The position numbers and the translations under genes are program-made. The notes under the pieces were generated by a model that did no database searches, was not told where the DNA came from, and was given only the letters and a program-made list of their open reading frames with translations. A stretch of 64,000 nucleotides of DNA from an uncultured Ruminococcus sp. GTDB taxonomy: Bacteria; Bacillota; Clostridia; Oscillospirales; Ruminococcaceae. Shown one piece after another: positions 48,758-58,402 of this stretch (its first letter is position 1; the number at the start of each line of letters is the position of its first letter). The stretch is from NCBI RefSeq assembly GCF_937915125.1, contig NZ_CALDMP010000098.1, positions 79,306 through 143,305 of the forward strand, read 5' to 3'.

Positions 48758-50581
48758 ATGGTACGAGAGGATTTAAGAAATGTCGCTATCATCGCCCACG
48801 TTGACCACGGCAAGACGACGCTGGTAGACGAAATGCTCAAACAGGGCGGCGTATTCCGTGAGAACCAGGCAGTGGCAGAGCGTGTCATGGACTCCAACGA
48901 CCTGGAACGTGAGCGCGGCATTACCATCCTGGCAAAAAACACGTCGGTACGCTATGGCGATACCAAGATCAACATCATTGATACCCCGGGACATGCCGAC
49001 TTCGGCGGCGAGGTAGAGCGTGTTCTGAGTATGGTAGACGGTGCCCTGCTGTTGGTAGATGCCGCAGAGGGTCCTATGCCACAGACACGGTTCGTGCTAT
49101 CCAAGGCGCTGGAAATGAATCTGAAGATCATTGTTGTGGTCAACAAGATCGACCGCCCGGATGCCCGTCTGGATGAGATCGCAGACGAGGTGCTGGAACT
49201 GCTCATGGATCTGGATGCCAGCGAGGAACAGCTGGAAAACACCCCCTTCCTGTACTGTTCCGGCCGTGCCGGTACAGCAAGCTTTGATCCCCACGAGAAC
49301 GGCACAGATCTGAAGCCTTTGTTTGACACCATTATGTCCTATGTGAATCCCCCGGAGGGCGAGCCGGACGAACCCCTGCAAATGCTCATCTCTTCTATTG
49401 ATTATAATGAGTATGTGGGCAGAATCGGTATCGGTCGCATTGCACGGGGCACCATCCAGGTGGGACAGCAGGTACTCCTGGGCAACTACCACGACCCGGA
49501 GAATGCGCGCCGCAATAAAATTGTATCATTGCTCCAGATCCAGGGCTTACAGCGTGTACCGGCAGAAAATGCAACCGTAGGCGATATCGTGTGGATCAGC
49601 GGCATCGAAAACATTTCCATCGGTGACACCGTCTGTGCACCGGATGCCTTTGAGCCACTGCCTTTCACCAAGATCAGCGAGCCGACGGTGGAAATGACAT
49701 TCAGCGTCAACGACAGCCCCTTTGCCGGACAGGAGGGCAAATTTGTCACATCCCGTCAGCTCCGTGACCGCCTCATGCGGGAACTGCTCCGTGACGTTTC
49801 TCTCCGTGTCACCGAAACGGACAGTACCGATGCTTTCCGTGTGGCTGGACGCGGTGAAATGCACCTTTCCATCCTTATTGAAAATATGCGTCGTGAAGGC
49901 TATGAGCTGGGTGTTTCCACACCTCGTGTTCTGTATCATGAAGTGGACGGCAAGCGCTATGAGCCCATCGAAGAACTGTCTATTGACGTACCGGAAGAAT
50001 GCGTTGGCTCTGTTATGGAAAAGCTGGGTGCCCGGAAAGCGGAATTGCAGGATATGCATCCCCAGGGCAGCCGCACTCGTCTCACATTCCTGATTCCGTC
50101 CCGCGGTCTGTTCGGCTATAAGAGCGAATTTCTCACCGACACCAAGGGCGAGGGCATCATGAGCAGCGTATTCTACGAATATGCACCTTATAAGGGTGAT
50201 ATCCCCCGCCGCAGCACCGGCTCCCTGATCTCCTTTGAGACCGGCGAGGCAGTCACCTATGGTCTGTTCAACGCACAGGAGCGTGGTTCCCTGTTCATCG
50301 GCGCCGGCGTGCCTGTATATGAAGGTATGGTCGTTGGTGCTTCTCCGAAGGCGGAGGATCTGGTGGTCAACGTCTGCAAGCGCAAGCATCTGACCAACAC
50401 CCGTGCCAGCGGCAGTGACGATGCACTGCGCCTGGTGCCGCCCCGAAATCTCAGCCTGGAGGACTGCCTGGAATTCCTGGCAGATGACGAGCTTCTGGAA
50501 GTAACACCGAAATCCCTGCGCATCCGCAAGCAGATTCTCAGCAATCAGCAGCGTGCGAAAATGCGCGGAAAAATCAAATAA
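48758..50581 (+). CDS. typA: Translational GTPase TypA/BipA
   Basis: 607 residues. G motifs IAHVDHGKTTLVDEML, RGITILAKN, DTPGHADFGGEVERVL, NKIDRPDA; C-terminal TypA part with GRGEMHLSILIENMRREGYE and RSTGSLISFETGEAV. Binds ribosomes and supports 50S assembly and stress or cold growth. GAGGAAAAGAAAT precedes ATG at 48758; the in-frame start at 48722 is within the repeat element. No separate promoter recognised between the tRNA terminator and the gene. Confidence 0.96.
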   Translation: MVREDLRNVAIIAHVDHGKTTLVDEMLKQGGVFRENQAVAERVMDSNDLERERGITILAKNTSVRYGDTKINIIDTPGHADFGGEVERVLSMVDGALLLVDAAEGPMPQTRFVLSKALEMNLKIIVVVNKIDRPDARLDEIADEVLELLMDLDASEEQLENTPFLYCSGRAGTASFDPHENGTDLKPLFDTIMSYVNPPEGEPDEPLQMLISSIDYNEYVGRIGIGRIARGTIQVGQQVLLGNYHDPENARRNKIVSLLQIQGLQRVPAENATVGDIVWISGIENISIGDTVCAPDAFEPLPFTKISEPTVEMTFSVNDSPFAGQEGKFVTSRQLRDRLMRELLRDVSLRVTETDSTDAFRVAGRGEMHLSILIENMRREGYELGVSTPRVLYHEVDGKRYEPIEELSIDVPEECVGSVMEKLGARKAELQDMHPQGSRTRLTFLIPSRGLFGYKSEFLTDTKGEGIMSSVFYEYAPYKGDIPRRSTGSLISFETGEAVTYGLFNAQERGSLFIGAGVPVYEGMVVGASPKAEDLVVNVCKRKHLTNTRASGSDDALRLVPPRNLSLEDCLEFLADDELLEVTPKSLRIRKQILSNQQRAKMRGKIK

Positions 50582-50634
50582 GCGGCTGCCATGCAGCTCC
50601 TGCCCGATTGCAGCGGTAGCATTTTCCGCTGTAT

Positions 50635-50806
50635 GGCAACACCGCACAAAGAGCGCCTGACGGCTTTGCACGTCATATGCTTGCATCTTTTCCGTCATAT
50701 TTCACAAAAATGCTCGTGAATACACAAAGTATTCACTCCGCTTTTTGTTTCATCTGACGAAAAATCTGACGGCGCATCTGACGCACAATCTTTGTGCGGT
50801 ATTGCC
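50635..50806. mobile_element. MITE-like element, copy E (172 bp)
   Basis: Reverse orientation like copy C and about 95% alike by eye; GTAT duplicated on both sides. It ends 24 bp before the LRR lipoprotein start and so separates that gene from any promoter further left. Confidence 0.92.
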
Positions 50807-50830
50807 GTATACCAGAGAGGAACGAACACT

Positions 50831-51526
50831 ATGAGACAATTTCTGAAAAAGACACTCTGGGCTGCACTTCTGACCGCAGCCTTCGCCCTGACCGCCACTG
50901 GCTGCGGCGAACAGGACAAGAACAGCACCGACACTTCTGCCGGAACAACAGCGCAGACACAGGTGCCGGCAGAAAACAATGCTGCCACAGAAGCTGGAAA
51001 TTCTGCGGAAACCAATGTTTTCAGCTATCAGATGAACGATGACGGTACCGTTTCCATCACCGGCTATTCCGGCATAGAAACCGCACTGAACGTGCCGGCG
51101 ACCGTTGACGGCTATGTGGTTTCCGCCATCGACAACCACGCCTTTGAGGCGAACTGGGATATCACCAGCGTGACCCTGCCCAACGGATTGGCCGCCATCG
51201 GTGAGGGCGCATTTATGGACTGCGGTTCGCTGACTACCGTTACCATTCCGGAGACTGTCTCCCGGATCGACCGTGCAGCATTTGCCGGCTGCTCGATGCT
51301 GACTGCCATTTCCCTGCCGGAAACCGTTTCCGTTGTCATGGAAGAAGCCTTCACCGGCTGCGGCAGTCTCACCGACCTGACCATTGCAAACAGTGCGCTG
51401 GAATATGACAGATGGGGAATTATTGAGGGTGCAGAACCGCTGAACGTCACTATCACCTGCCCGTCCGGCTCCGCTATCGAGAGCTGGGCAGCAGCAAACG
51501 GCATCGCAACACAGGCTCTGTCCTGA
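50831..51526 (+). CDS. LRR (BspA-type) lipoprotein
   Basis: 231 residues. Signal with lipobox TATGC (Cys at about 25), Ser/Thr/Ala/Gln spacer to about 65, then four LRR_5 repeats (LTTVTIPETVSRIDRAAFAG). Predicted to be lipid-anchored at the membrane surface. GAGAGGAACG precedes ATG. Followed 20 bp later by another lipoprotein gene. Confidence 0.87.
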   Translation: MRQFLKKTLWAALLTAAFALTATGCGEQDKNSTDTSAGTTAQTQVPAENNAATEAGNSAETNVFSYQMNDDGTVSITGYSGIETALNVPATVDGYVVSAIDNHAFEANWDITSVTLPNGLAAIGEGAFMDCGSLTTVTIPETVSRIDRAAFAGCSMLTAISLPETVSVVMEEAFTGCGSLTDLTIANSALEYDRWGIIEGAEPLNVTITCPSGSAIESWAAANGIATQALS

Positions 51527-51546
51527 TGCAGAAAGGATCACCGCTT

Positions 51547-52209
51547 ATGAAATCCATCTGGAACACTTCCCTGACGCTTCTTCTCGCCGGCATGATGCTG
51601 ACGGCATTTGCCGGATGCGGAAAAAATGACGCTGCATCCAGTTCTTCCGCCGAAAACAGTGCAGAAGATTCCTACACCGTCACCGAGTCCAACCCGGAGG
51701 ATATGGACTATGCGCTCACATATGAAAGCAAAAAGGTGCCGGATGACATGGCAAAGACCATTGCCACCTATTTCTACGCCATTGATACCCAGAACTATAA
51801 CCTATATCTGGAACAGATCGACCCTTTGTATCAGGAATCCATGGAGACATTTCTCCAGGAGCAGTACGGCTATGGCATGGAAACAGGGCTGGAGCAGTAT
51901 CACCAGACGCTGGTGGACTATGCCGGCACGGATGATTTCACCATCACGGGTATGGAATTTGCCCTGGCAAACGAGATACTGGCTGAGAATTTCGAAGAAG
52001 ATACCGATTTTGTAGCGGAATATCTGGATGCCTACAGTCAGGCATTCGGCGAGGAATTCACCACGCAGCTTCAGGAAGAAGCCACTGCCATTCATGACAT
52101 TGCAGTAACCATAACCGGCAAGGACGGAGACGGAAATGACCTCACCATCCTGTCGGATCTGGAACTGCTGGTAGTGGAACGGAACGATGGATATCGTATC
52201 CTGGGATAA
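51547..52209 (+). CDS. Putative lipoprotein of unknown function
   Basis: 220 residues. Lipobox TAFAGC, Ser-rich spacer, then an acidic helical domain (MAKTIATYFYAIDTQNYNLYLEQIDPLYQ, in part: YFYAIDTQNYNLYLEQIDPL) and a C-terminal beta part (DLTILSDLELLVVERNDGYRI). Resembles the protein at 23557 in plan and in the YYxxxxxxNxxLYxx stretch. AGAAAGGATC precedes ATG. Operon with the LRR lipoprotein suggests a shared surface role. Confidence 0.8.
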   Translation: MKSIWNTSLTLLLAGMMLTAFAGCGKNDAASSSSAENSAEDSYTVTESNPEDMDYALTYESKKVPDDMAKTIATYFYAIDTQNYNLYLEQIDPLYQESMETFLQEQYGYGMETGLEQYHQTLVDYAGTDDFTITGMEFALANEILAENFEEDTDFVAEYLDAYSQAFGEEFTTQLQEEATAIHDIAVTITGKDGDGNDLTILSDLELLVVERNDGYRILG

Positions 52210-52281
52210 ACGACAGACCGAACATAAAAATGCCGGGCGGACTTGTGTTCGCCCGCAATTTTTAAATGGGTGAAATTTATA

Positions 52282-52450
52282 TGGAAATCAATTTTATATT
52301 TCGTTCCAATCACCCCTCCACCATTGCTGCGCAATGGTTCCCCTCCCCTTTCAGGGGAGGCAGCTAAGGCTCTCCTGAAAGGGGAGCTGGCACGGCGCAG
52401 CCGTGACTGAGGGGTTCGTTCCTCGTAAATTGTAAAAATTGATTTCCGTG
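52282..52450. repeat. Nested repeat: CCCCTC/GAGGGG copy 7 (52312-52415) with outer AAATCAATTTT arms
   Basis: Left arm GGAAATCAATTTTAT (52284-52298), right arm AAAAATTGATTTCCGTGC (52433-52450). A GGGCGGACTTGTGTTCGCCCG palindrome precedes it at 52233. Confidence 0.85.
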
Positions 52451-52468
52451 CAAAATCCCGGCAATACC

Positions 52469-52497
52469 TTGACAATTCTTCGGAAAAAGCGTATAAT
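52469..52497 (+). promoter_or_regulatory. serC-serA promoter
   Basis: TTGACA (52469-52474), 17 bp, TATAAT (52492-52497). Confidence 0.92.
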
Positions 52498-52576
52498 AAA
52501 AAGTACCGTGTCGAACGGCTCTATTTTGAATCATTTTTCAAGGCATTCCGCATGTCTTGCAGGAGGGTACCAAGCA

Positions 52577-53662
52577 ATGAACAGAGTATATAATTTCAGC
52601 GCAGGCCCGGCAGTGCTGCCGGAAGAAGTTCTGCGTGAAGCAGCAGAGGAAATGCTGGACTATCATGGCACTGGCATGTCCGTGATGGAAATGAGCCACC
52701 GCTCCGCTGCTTTTGATGAGATCATCAAGACCGCAGAACAGGATCTGCGTGACCTCATGGGCATCCCGGACAATTACCGTGTCCTGTTTTTACAGGGCGG
52801 TGCGTCCCAGCAGTTTGCTGCCATCCCCATGAACCTGATGAAAAATGGCGTGGCAGATTACATTGTCACCGGTCAGTGGGCAAAGAAGGCATATCAGGAG
52901 GCACAGAAGTACGGCAAGGCTGTGAAGATCGCTTCCTCTGAGGATGAAACCTTCTCCTATATCCCGGACTGCTCCGACCTGCCCATTGATGATGATGCAG
53001 ACTATGTTTACATCTGCGAAAACAACACCATCTACGGCACAAAATTCAAGACACTGCCTAACACCAAGGGTAAGCCCCTGGTGGCTGACGTTTCCTCCTG
53101 CTTCCTGAGTGAACCGGTGGATGTCTCCAAATACGGCGTTATCTGGGGCGGCGTACAGAAGAACATCGGCCCGGCAGGCGTGGTCATCATGATCATTCGG
53201 GAGGATCTCATTCCGGAGACCACTCCCATTGAAAATACACCGACTATGCTGGCATGGAAAACTCAGGCAGACGCTAACTCCCTGTACAATACACCGCCGT
53301 GCTATGGCATCTACATCTGCGGCAAGGTATTCAAGTGGATCAAGAAAATGGGTGGTCTGGAAGCCATGCAGAAGCACAATATCGCAAAGGCAAAGATCCT
53401 GTACGATTTCCTGGACGAGAGCAAGCTGTTCAAGGGTACTGTCCGCAAGGAAGACCGTTCCCTCATGAACGTTCCCTTTGTCACCGGTGACAAGGATCTG
53501 GATGCAAAGTTCGTCAAGGAAGCTGCTGCTGCCGGCTTCGTAAACCTGAAGGGTCACCGCTCTGTAGGCGGTATGCGTGCCTCCATTTACAACGCTATGC
53601 CCATCGAAGGCGTAGAAAAGCTGGTAGAATTCATGCGTCAGTTTGAGGCGGATAACGCCTGA
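52577..53662 (+). CDS. serC: Phosphoserine aminotransferase
   Basis: 361 residues starting MNRVYNFSAGPAVLPEEVL. PLP lysine is Lys195 in WGGVQKNIGPAG; SHRSAAFDEI and GGASQQFAAIPMNL are further family blocks. Second step of serine synthesis (3-phosphohydroxypyruvate to phosphoserine). AGGAGGG precedes ATG at 52577. Operon with serA, 19 bp apart. Confidence 0.97.
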   Translation: MNRVYNFSAGPAVLPEEVLREAAEEMLDYHGTGMSVMEMSHRSAAFDEIIKTAEQDLRDLMGIPDNYRVLFLQGGASQQFAAIPMNLMKNGVADYIVTGQWAKKAYQEAQKYGKAVKIASSEDETFSYIPDCSDLPIDDDADYVYICENNTIYGTKFKTLPNTKGKPLVADVSSCFLSEPVDVSKYGVIWGGVQKNIGPAGVVIMIIREDLIPETTPIENTPTMLAWKTQADANSLYNTPPCYGIYICGKVFKWIKKMGGLEAMQKHNIAKAKILYDFLDESKLFKGTVRKEDRSLMNVPFVTGDKDLDAKFVKEAAAAGFVNLKGHRSVGGMRASIYNAMPIEGVEKLVEFMRQFEADNA

Positions 53663-53681
53663 GGAAAGGACATCATTTATT

Positions 53682-54842
53682 ATGTATACCATTCAGACAC
53701 TCAATAAAATTTCCAAGGCTGGTACAGACCGCTTTGATGCAAACTATACGGTGACTGACACCGCAGAAAACCCGGATGCCATTCTGGTACGCAGTGCTTC
53801 GCTTCATGAGACCGAATTCGGCGATAATCTGAAAGCCATTGCACGTGCCGGTGCCGGCGTCAACAACATTCCTCTGGATCGCTGCTCTGAGGCTGGCATC
53901 TGTGTATTCAACACACCGGGTGCCAATGCCAATGCCGTGAAGGAACTGGTACTGACCGGTCTGCTGCTGTCCTCCCGTAAGGTACCGGAGTCCATCGCAT
54001 GGGCTTCTGAACTGAAAGACGGCGAAACACCTGTGGCAAAACAGGTAGAAAAGGGCAAGAGCCAGTTTGCCGGTCCGGAGATCCAGGACAAGACTCTGGG
54101 TATCATCGGTCTGGGTGCCATCGGTGCACTGGTGGCAAATGCCGCTGTTGCACTGGGCATGAAGGTGGTCGGCACTGACCCGTTCCTGTCCGTCGGTGCA
54201 GCACTGCGCCTGAATCCGGCTGTGACTGTTGTCAACGCAAAGGACGATGTCTTTGCTGCGGCAGACTATCTGACCATCCACGTACCTTTCAATGCAGACA
54301 CCAAGGGCATGATCAATGCGGAGACCATCGCCAAGATGAAGGACGGTGTTCGTGTCCTCAACTATGCTCGCGGCGAGCTGGTAAACGATGACGATATGAT
54401 CGCTGCACTGGAAAGCGGCAAGGTTGCCTACTACTGCACAGATTTCCCCAACGCAAAGACCTGCAATGTAAAGGGCATTATTGCAACACCTCATCTGGGT
54501 GCTTCTACCCCGGAGAGCGAGGACAACTGCGCAAGCATGGCAGCAGATGAGCTCATGGCGTATCTGGAACAGGGCGATATCCGCAACAGCGTAAACCTGC
54601 CCAACGCACAGCTCCAGACCGTATACACCAAGGTCTGCGTCATTCACCGGAATGTTCCGGCTATGATCTCCGCTATGACAACTGTGGTTGGCGAAGCTGG
54701 TGCAAATATTGAGAATATGCTGAATACCAGCAAGAAGGACTATGCTTATACGATTCTGGACATCGACGGCGTTACCGATGCTATGGTTGACGCACTGAAT
54801 GCCATTGACGGTGTACTGCGTGTCCGTGTCATTGCCAAGTAA
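53682..54842 (+). CDS. serA: D-3-phosphoglycerate dehydrogenase
   Basis: 386 residues. NAD-binding motif LGIIGLGAIGALVANAA, catalytic region NYARGELVND and TPHLGASTPESEDN, and a C-terminal ACT domain (about 315-386), which may allow serine feedback. First step of serine synthesis. AAAGGACATC precedes ATG at 53682. The catalytic pair differs slightly from E. coli SerA, as in the short Clostridial type. Confidence 0.95.
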   Translation: MYTIQTLNKISKAGTDRFDANYTVTDTAENPDAILVRSASLHETEFGDNLKAIARAGAGVNNIPLDRCSEAGICVFNTPGANANAVKELVLTGLLLSSRKVPESIAWASELKDGETPVAKQVEKGKSQFAGPEIQDKTLGIIGLGAIGALVANAAVALGMKVVGTDPFLSVGAALRLNPAVTVVNAKDDVFAAADYLTIHVPFNADTKGMINAETIAKMKDGVRVLNYARGELVNDDDMIAALESGKVAYYCTDFPNAKTCNVKGIIATPHLGASTPESEDNCASMAADELMAYLEQGDIRNSVNLPNAQLQTVYTKVCVIHRNVPAMISAMTTVVGEAGANIENMLNTSKKDYAYTILDIDGVTDAMVDALNAIDGVLRVRVIAK

Positions 54843-54888
54843 TCCTTATTTTACGGCGTCTATTCGGGAAACCGAAACATAATAGATT

Positions 54889-54998
54889 GCATTTCCAGAG
54901 TAGGAAACGGCGCGTTAAGTGTCCGGCAGACGGGGAGTTGCTGCCGGAACGAAAAGTGGAGTTCACTTGCGGTGCCGATTCCGCATCCCGCTGAATGC
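54889..54998 (+). promoter_or_regulatory. Tetrahydrofolate (THF) riboswitch
   Basis: Conserved blocks in order: AGAGTAGG, GCGTTAAGTG, GGGGAGTTG, ACGAAAAG, GCGGTGCC, CCGCATCCCGCT, closed by P1 GCATT..CAG / CTG.AATGC (54889-54998). This is the THF-I consensus. It precedes a folate-type transporter gene. Downstream, CTCCTT (55023-55028) could pair with the AAGGAG ribosome site, suggesting translational control. Confidence 0.88.
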
Positions 54999-55086
54999 AT
55001 CATAAGAAGTCTCTCAGAAAAGCTCCTTATGTGCACGAAGCATCATTTTTATGTGCTGTCCCAGAGGGACAGAAGGAGGTTTTTTC

Positions 55087-55719
55087 ATGAGAGGCTTTTT
55101 GTCTATTTTCACAGAATCCGCAAAGGAATTCACCAAGGTGCGCAGTCTGGTGGTCACGGCAATGTTCGTTGCCATTTCCATGGTCATCGAATCCTTTTCC
55201 ATCGACATCGCTTTTGCAAAACTGAACTTCGCATTTCTCGCCATTGCCGTGATCGGTATGCTGTTCGGTCCGTGCATGGGACTGGTGGCTGGATTCGCCT
55301 GTGATATCGTGGGCTATCTGGTACACCCGGACGGCGGTTTCCTGCCCTTGTACGTTCTGGTAGGCGGCTTGCAGGGACTGATCTACGGCATCTGCCTGTA
55401 TCAGAGGGCAAACCAGCACAGCATTCTGTACACCAACAATTCCACCGGAAAATCCACGGACATTACCCTGTTTCTCCGGGCAATTGCCGCACGGCTGTTG
55501 GATGTGGTGCTCATCAATCTGTTGATCAACACAAAGCTGAATCTGCACTACGGATTCATTCCCCAGGAGGCTTATGGTACTGCCATTGTGGCAAGAATTG
55601 CGAAAAATATGATCGAACTTGCCATTGACTTGCCCTTGCTTTTCATTCTGCTGCCCATTGCCGCAAAGGCGTACAGCATGATTTTCCGCAAGAATGCTGT
55701 CAGAACCACTGCAAGCTGA
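55087..55719 (+). CDS. folT: ECF transporter S component, folate type (FolT-like)
   Basis: 210 residues with about six membrane helices; FAFLAIAVIGMLFGPCMGLV and GDIVGYLVHPDGGF-like segments (here CDIVGYLVHPDGGFLPLYVL) fit FolT/QueT S components. Takes up folate with the shared ECF energising module, which is not in the window. The THF riboswitch in its leader supports the substrate. AGAAGGAGG precedes ATG at 55087. Confidence 0.9.
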   Translation: MRGFLSIFTESAKEFTKVRSLVVTAMFVAISMVIESFSIDIAFAKLNFAFLAIAVIGMLFGPCMGLVAGFACDIVGYLVHPDGGFLPLYVLVGGLQGLIYGICLYQRANQHSILYTNNSTGKSTDITLFLRAIAARLLDVVLINLLINTKLNLHYGFIPQEAYGTAIVARIAKNMIELAIDLPLLFILLPIAAKAYSMIFRKNAVRTTAS

Positions 55720-55769
55720 TTCCAATTTAAAAGTAAGCACCGGTCAATAACTCCCGTTCGGAAATGACA

Positions 55770-55826
55770 ACAACACCCGCTGTTCTCGCATCGCTCTGGA
55801 TGCAAGTGGAACGGCGGGTGTTTTTG
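55770..55826 (+). terminator. Terminator after folT
   Basis: AACACCCGC.GTTC / GAAC.GCGGGTGTT stem with inner GCATC/GATGC, then TTTTTG. Confidence 0.9.
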
Positions 55827-55929
55827 TACAACCAATACAGCCGGAAAAAGACATAATCTTCCCTGCTGTCTCATACAATGAGGCAGGATAAGCCGGACAG
55901 ATTCCGGCAGCTTGCAGGAGGGAAATGGC

Positions 55930-56658
55930 ATGAAACTGACTTGGAAAACCATTGCAAAACGAACCGGCATCGTACTGCTTGCCAGCGGTGTCAGTGTGGC
56001 GGCAATTTATTTCGGCGGCACCCGAATTCAGCGTGCGGTGAGCACCATGACTGCGCCGGAAAAGGAAACGCCGGTGATTATTCTGGATGCGGGGCATGGC
56101 GGCATGGACGGCGGCTGTTCCTCAGTGAACGACGTCCCGGAAAAGGGCATCAATCTGAACATTCTCCTCAGTCTCCGTGATATGCTGCGGATGGAGGGTT
56201 ACACCGTGGAGGTTACACGGGACACCGACCGCAGTATTCACGATGAGGGAATCGAGGGTGTTGCCAACCAGAAAAGCTCCGATATGGATAATCGGCTGGC
56301 ACTGTTCAACAAATATGACAATGCCATTTGCATATCCATCCACCAGAATCAGTTTACCGACCCGGCATATTCCGGTGCCCAGATGTTCTATTCGGACAAT
56401 GTGAAAGGCAGCAGCGCCCTGGCACAGACCTTGCAGGACGCCTTTGTGGCGCAGATCCAGCCGGAGAATACCCGGGAAATCAAGCTGTGCGGCAAGGAGC
56501 TATACTTATGCTATTTCAGCGAGAATCCCACGGTTATGGTGGAATGCGGCTTTTTGTCCAACCCGGAGGAGGCAGCCCTTCTGGAGACAGAGGAATATCA
56601 GCAGAAGGTGGCATTTACCATTTTTTCGGGGCTGAACCAATATTTTGACCAGAAATGA
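55930..56658 (+). CDS. N-acetylmuramoyl-L-alanine amidase, CwlD-like (Amidase_3)
   Basis: 242 residues. N-terminal membrane anchor (about 13-30), then Amidase_3 with zinc ligands His56 in ILDAGHGGMDGG and a second His in CISIHQNQF, and the catalytic Glu in VMVECGFLSNPEE. Length and layout match CwlD, which makes muramic-lactam in spore cortex. AGGAGGGAAATGGC precedes ATG. Own terminator. Confidence 0.88.
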   Translation: MKLTWKTIAKRTGIVLLASGVSVAAIYFGGTRIQRAVSTMTAPEKETPVIILDAGHGGMDGGCSSVNDVPEKGINLNILLSLRDMLRMEGYTVEVTRDTDRSIHDEGIEGVANQKSSDMDNRLALFNKYDNAICISIHQNQFTDPAYSGAQMFYSDNVKGSSALAQTLQDAFVAQIQPENTREIKLCGKELYLCYFSENPTVMVECGFLSNPEEAALLETEEYQQKVAFTIFSGLNQYFDQK

Positions 56659-56673
56659 AACAGAATACATGCA

Positions 56674-56712
56674 AAAATGCTGTATCGTTGGAAAACGGTA
56701 CGGCATTTTTTT
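56674..56712 (+). terminator. Terminator after the amidase gene
   Basis: AAATGC.GTA.CGTT / AACG.TAC.GCATTTTTTT hairpin. Confidence 0.92.
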
Positions 56713-56728
56713 GCATATTGCAGGATTG

Positions 56729-56799
56729 CAGAGGCGAACTGCGTTCGCCCGGAAATTCCCAGAAAATAGCCAACGGGCGAACACAGTTCGCCCCTACAG
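56729..56799. repeat. GGGCGAAC palindrome pair
   Basis: GAGGCGAACTGCGTTCGCCCG and CGGGCGAACACAGTTCGCCC. Another single unit GTAGGGGCGGATATCATCCGC at 56903-56926 lies inside the radA leader. These account for most of the 319-bp gap. Confidence 0.75.
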
Positions 56800-56859
56800 C
56801 AGCGCGATTTTATAGATGAGACAAAAGAATTTGATTTCCGTATTTTTAAACCTGTGCAG

Positions 56860-56888
56860 TTGAAAGTGAAGGCTTGATATGGTATAAT
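56860..56888 (+). promoter_or_regulatory. radA promoter
   Basis: TTGAAA (56860-56865), 17 bp, TATAAT (56883-56888). Confidence 0.82.
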
Positions 56889-56977
56889 CATAGTGAGACC
56901 TTGTAGGGGCGGATATCATCCGCCCGCATCATATTGAATTTTTGACGTAACATGAATCAAATTAGGAGCGATAAACC

Positions 56978-58372
56978 ATGCCAAAACCCAAAACCATCTA
57001 CCGCTGCACCGAGTGCGGCTATGAAAGTGCCAAATGGAACGGCAAATGCCCGTCCTGCGGCGCATGGAATACCTTAGAAGAAGACGTTCCCCTGCCCGTG
57101 CCCTCCGGCACAGGCAATGCTCGGCGGAAACCGGTAGACCTGACCGATCGCATTCAGGAGCTCCAGGATGTAGACACCTCTGCGGATGTTCGCTATCACA
57201 CTGGCGTAGGCGAACTGGATCGTGTCCTGGGCGGCGGTCTGGTACGAGGTTCCATTGTCCTGCTGGGCGGTGAGCCGGGTATCGGAAAAAGTACCCTGCT
57301 CCTGCAAATCTGCCAGTATTTCGGCGAAGAGCACTCAGTGCTGTATGTCTCCGGGGAAGAATCCGCCAAGCAAATCAAGCTCCGTGCCCAGCGGCTGGGC
57401 GTAACCACAGAAAGCCTGTATCTGCTGACCGTCACAGATGCCCAGAGCATCTGCGATACCATTGCATCCTGCAAGCCGGATATTGTCATTATCGACTCCA
57501 TCCAGACCATGCATATGGAAGAGATCTCCTCCAGCCCAGGCAGTCTTACTCAGGTACGGGAGTGCACCAATCTGTTTATGCATACGGCGAAACAGCTGGA
57601 TATTCCCATCTGGATCGTGGGACATGTGAACAAGGACGGCGCCATTGCCGGGCCCAAGGTCATGGAGCATATTGTGGATACTGTGCTGTACTTCGAGGGC
57701 GAACGGAACTTGTCCTACCGGATGCTCCGGGCAGTGAAAAACCGCTACGGTTCTACCAATGAAGTCGGGGTTTTTGAGATGCAGGACAGCGGTCTCCACG
57801 AAGTGCCCAATCCCTCGGCAATGCTGCTGGACGGCAGACCCCAGAACGTTTCCGGCACCTGCGTCACCTGCATGATGGAAGGCTCTCGTCCCATTCTGGC
57901 GGAAATTCAGGTGCTTGCCACAAAGAGTGGTTTTTCCGCACCAAGGCGACAGACCCAGGGCTTTGATTACAGCCGCATGATCATTCTCATTGCGGTACTG
58001 GAAAAGCATCTGGGGTTGTTTTATGGCACATTGGATGTGTATCTGAACGTGGTGGGCGGCTTCCGGCTGGACGAACCTGCGGGTGATCTGGCAGTAGCGC
58101 TGTGCCTGTTTTCCTCTCTGGTGGACAAGCCCATCTCTGAGAAAACCGTGGCATTCGGCGAAGTGGGCTTAGGCGGCGAAGTCCGTGGAATATCCCACAT
58201 CCGGCGGCGTGTACTGGAGGCGGAACGCATGGGCTTCACCCGGTGCATCGTACCCCAGCAGTGCCTGCATGAACTGAAAGGCGGTTCGTATCAGATCAAA
58301 ATTGCCGGGGTGCGGAATCTGCGCCAGGCGTTTGCGGTGCTGGAGAAGGATGCCAGAGAAAAAGCAAATTGA
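56978..58372 (+). CDS. radA: DNA repair protein RadA
   Basis: 464 residues. Zinc finger C10-C13...C24-C27, Walker A GGEPGIGKST (97-106), the RadA motif KNRYG (254-258) and a C-terminal Lon-like domain. RecA-like helicase that extends strand exchange in recombination repair. AGGAGCGATAAACC precedes ATG. The first LRR-dockerin gene starts 30 bp after its stop with no terminator seen between, so readthrough is possible. Confidence 0.97.
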   Translation: MPKPKTIYRCTECGYESAKWNGKCPSCGAWNTLEEDVPLPVPSGTGNARRKPVDLTDRIQELQDVDTSADVRYHTGVGELDRVLGGGLVRGSIVLLGGEPGIGKSTLLLQICQYFGEEHSVLYVSGEESAKQIKLRAQRLGVTTESLYLLTVTDAQSICDTIASCKPDIVIIDSIQTMHMEEISSSPGSLTQVRECTNLFMHTAKQLDIPIWIVGHVNKDGAIAGPKVMEHIVDTVLYFEGERNLSYRMLRAVKNRYGSTNEVGVFEMQDSGLHEVPNPSAMLLDGRPQNVSGTCVTCMMEGSRPILAEIQVLATKSGFSAPRRQTQGFDYSRMIILIAVLEKHLGLFYGTLDVYLNVVGGFRLDEPAGDLAVALCLFSSLVDKPISEKTVAFGEVGLGGEVRGISHIRRRVLEAERMGFTRCIVPQQCLHELKGGSYQIKIAGVRNLRQAFAVLEKDAREKAN

Positions 58373-58402
58373 TTTGGTCAAAATATGAAAGGAGCTTTTT
58401 GT

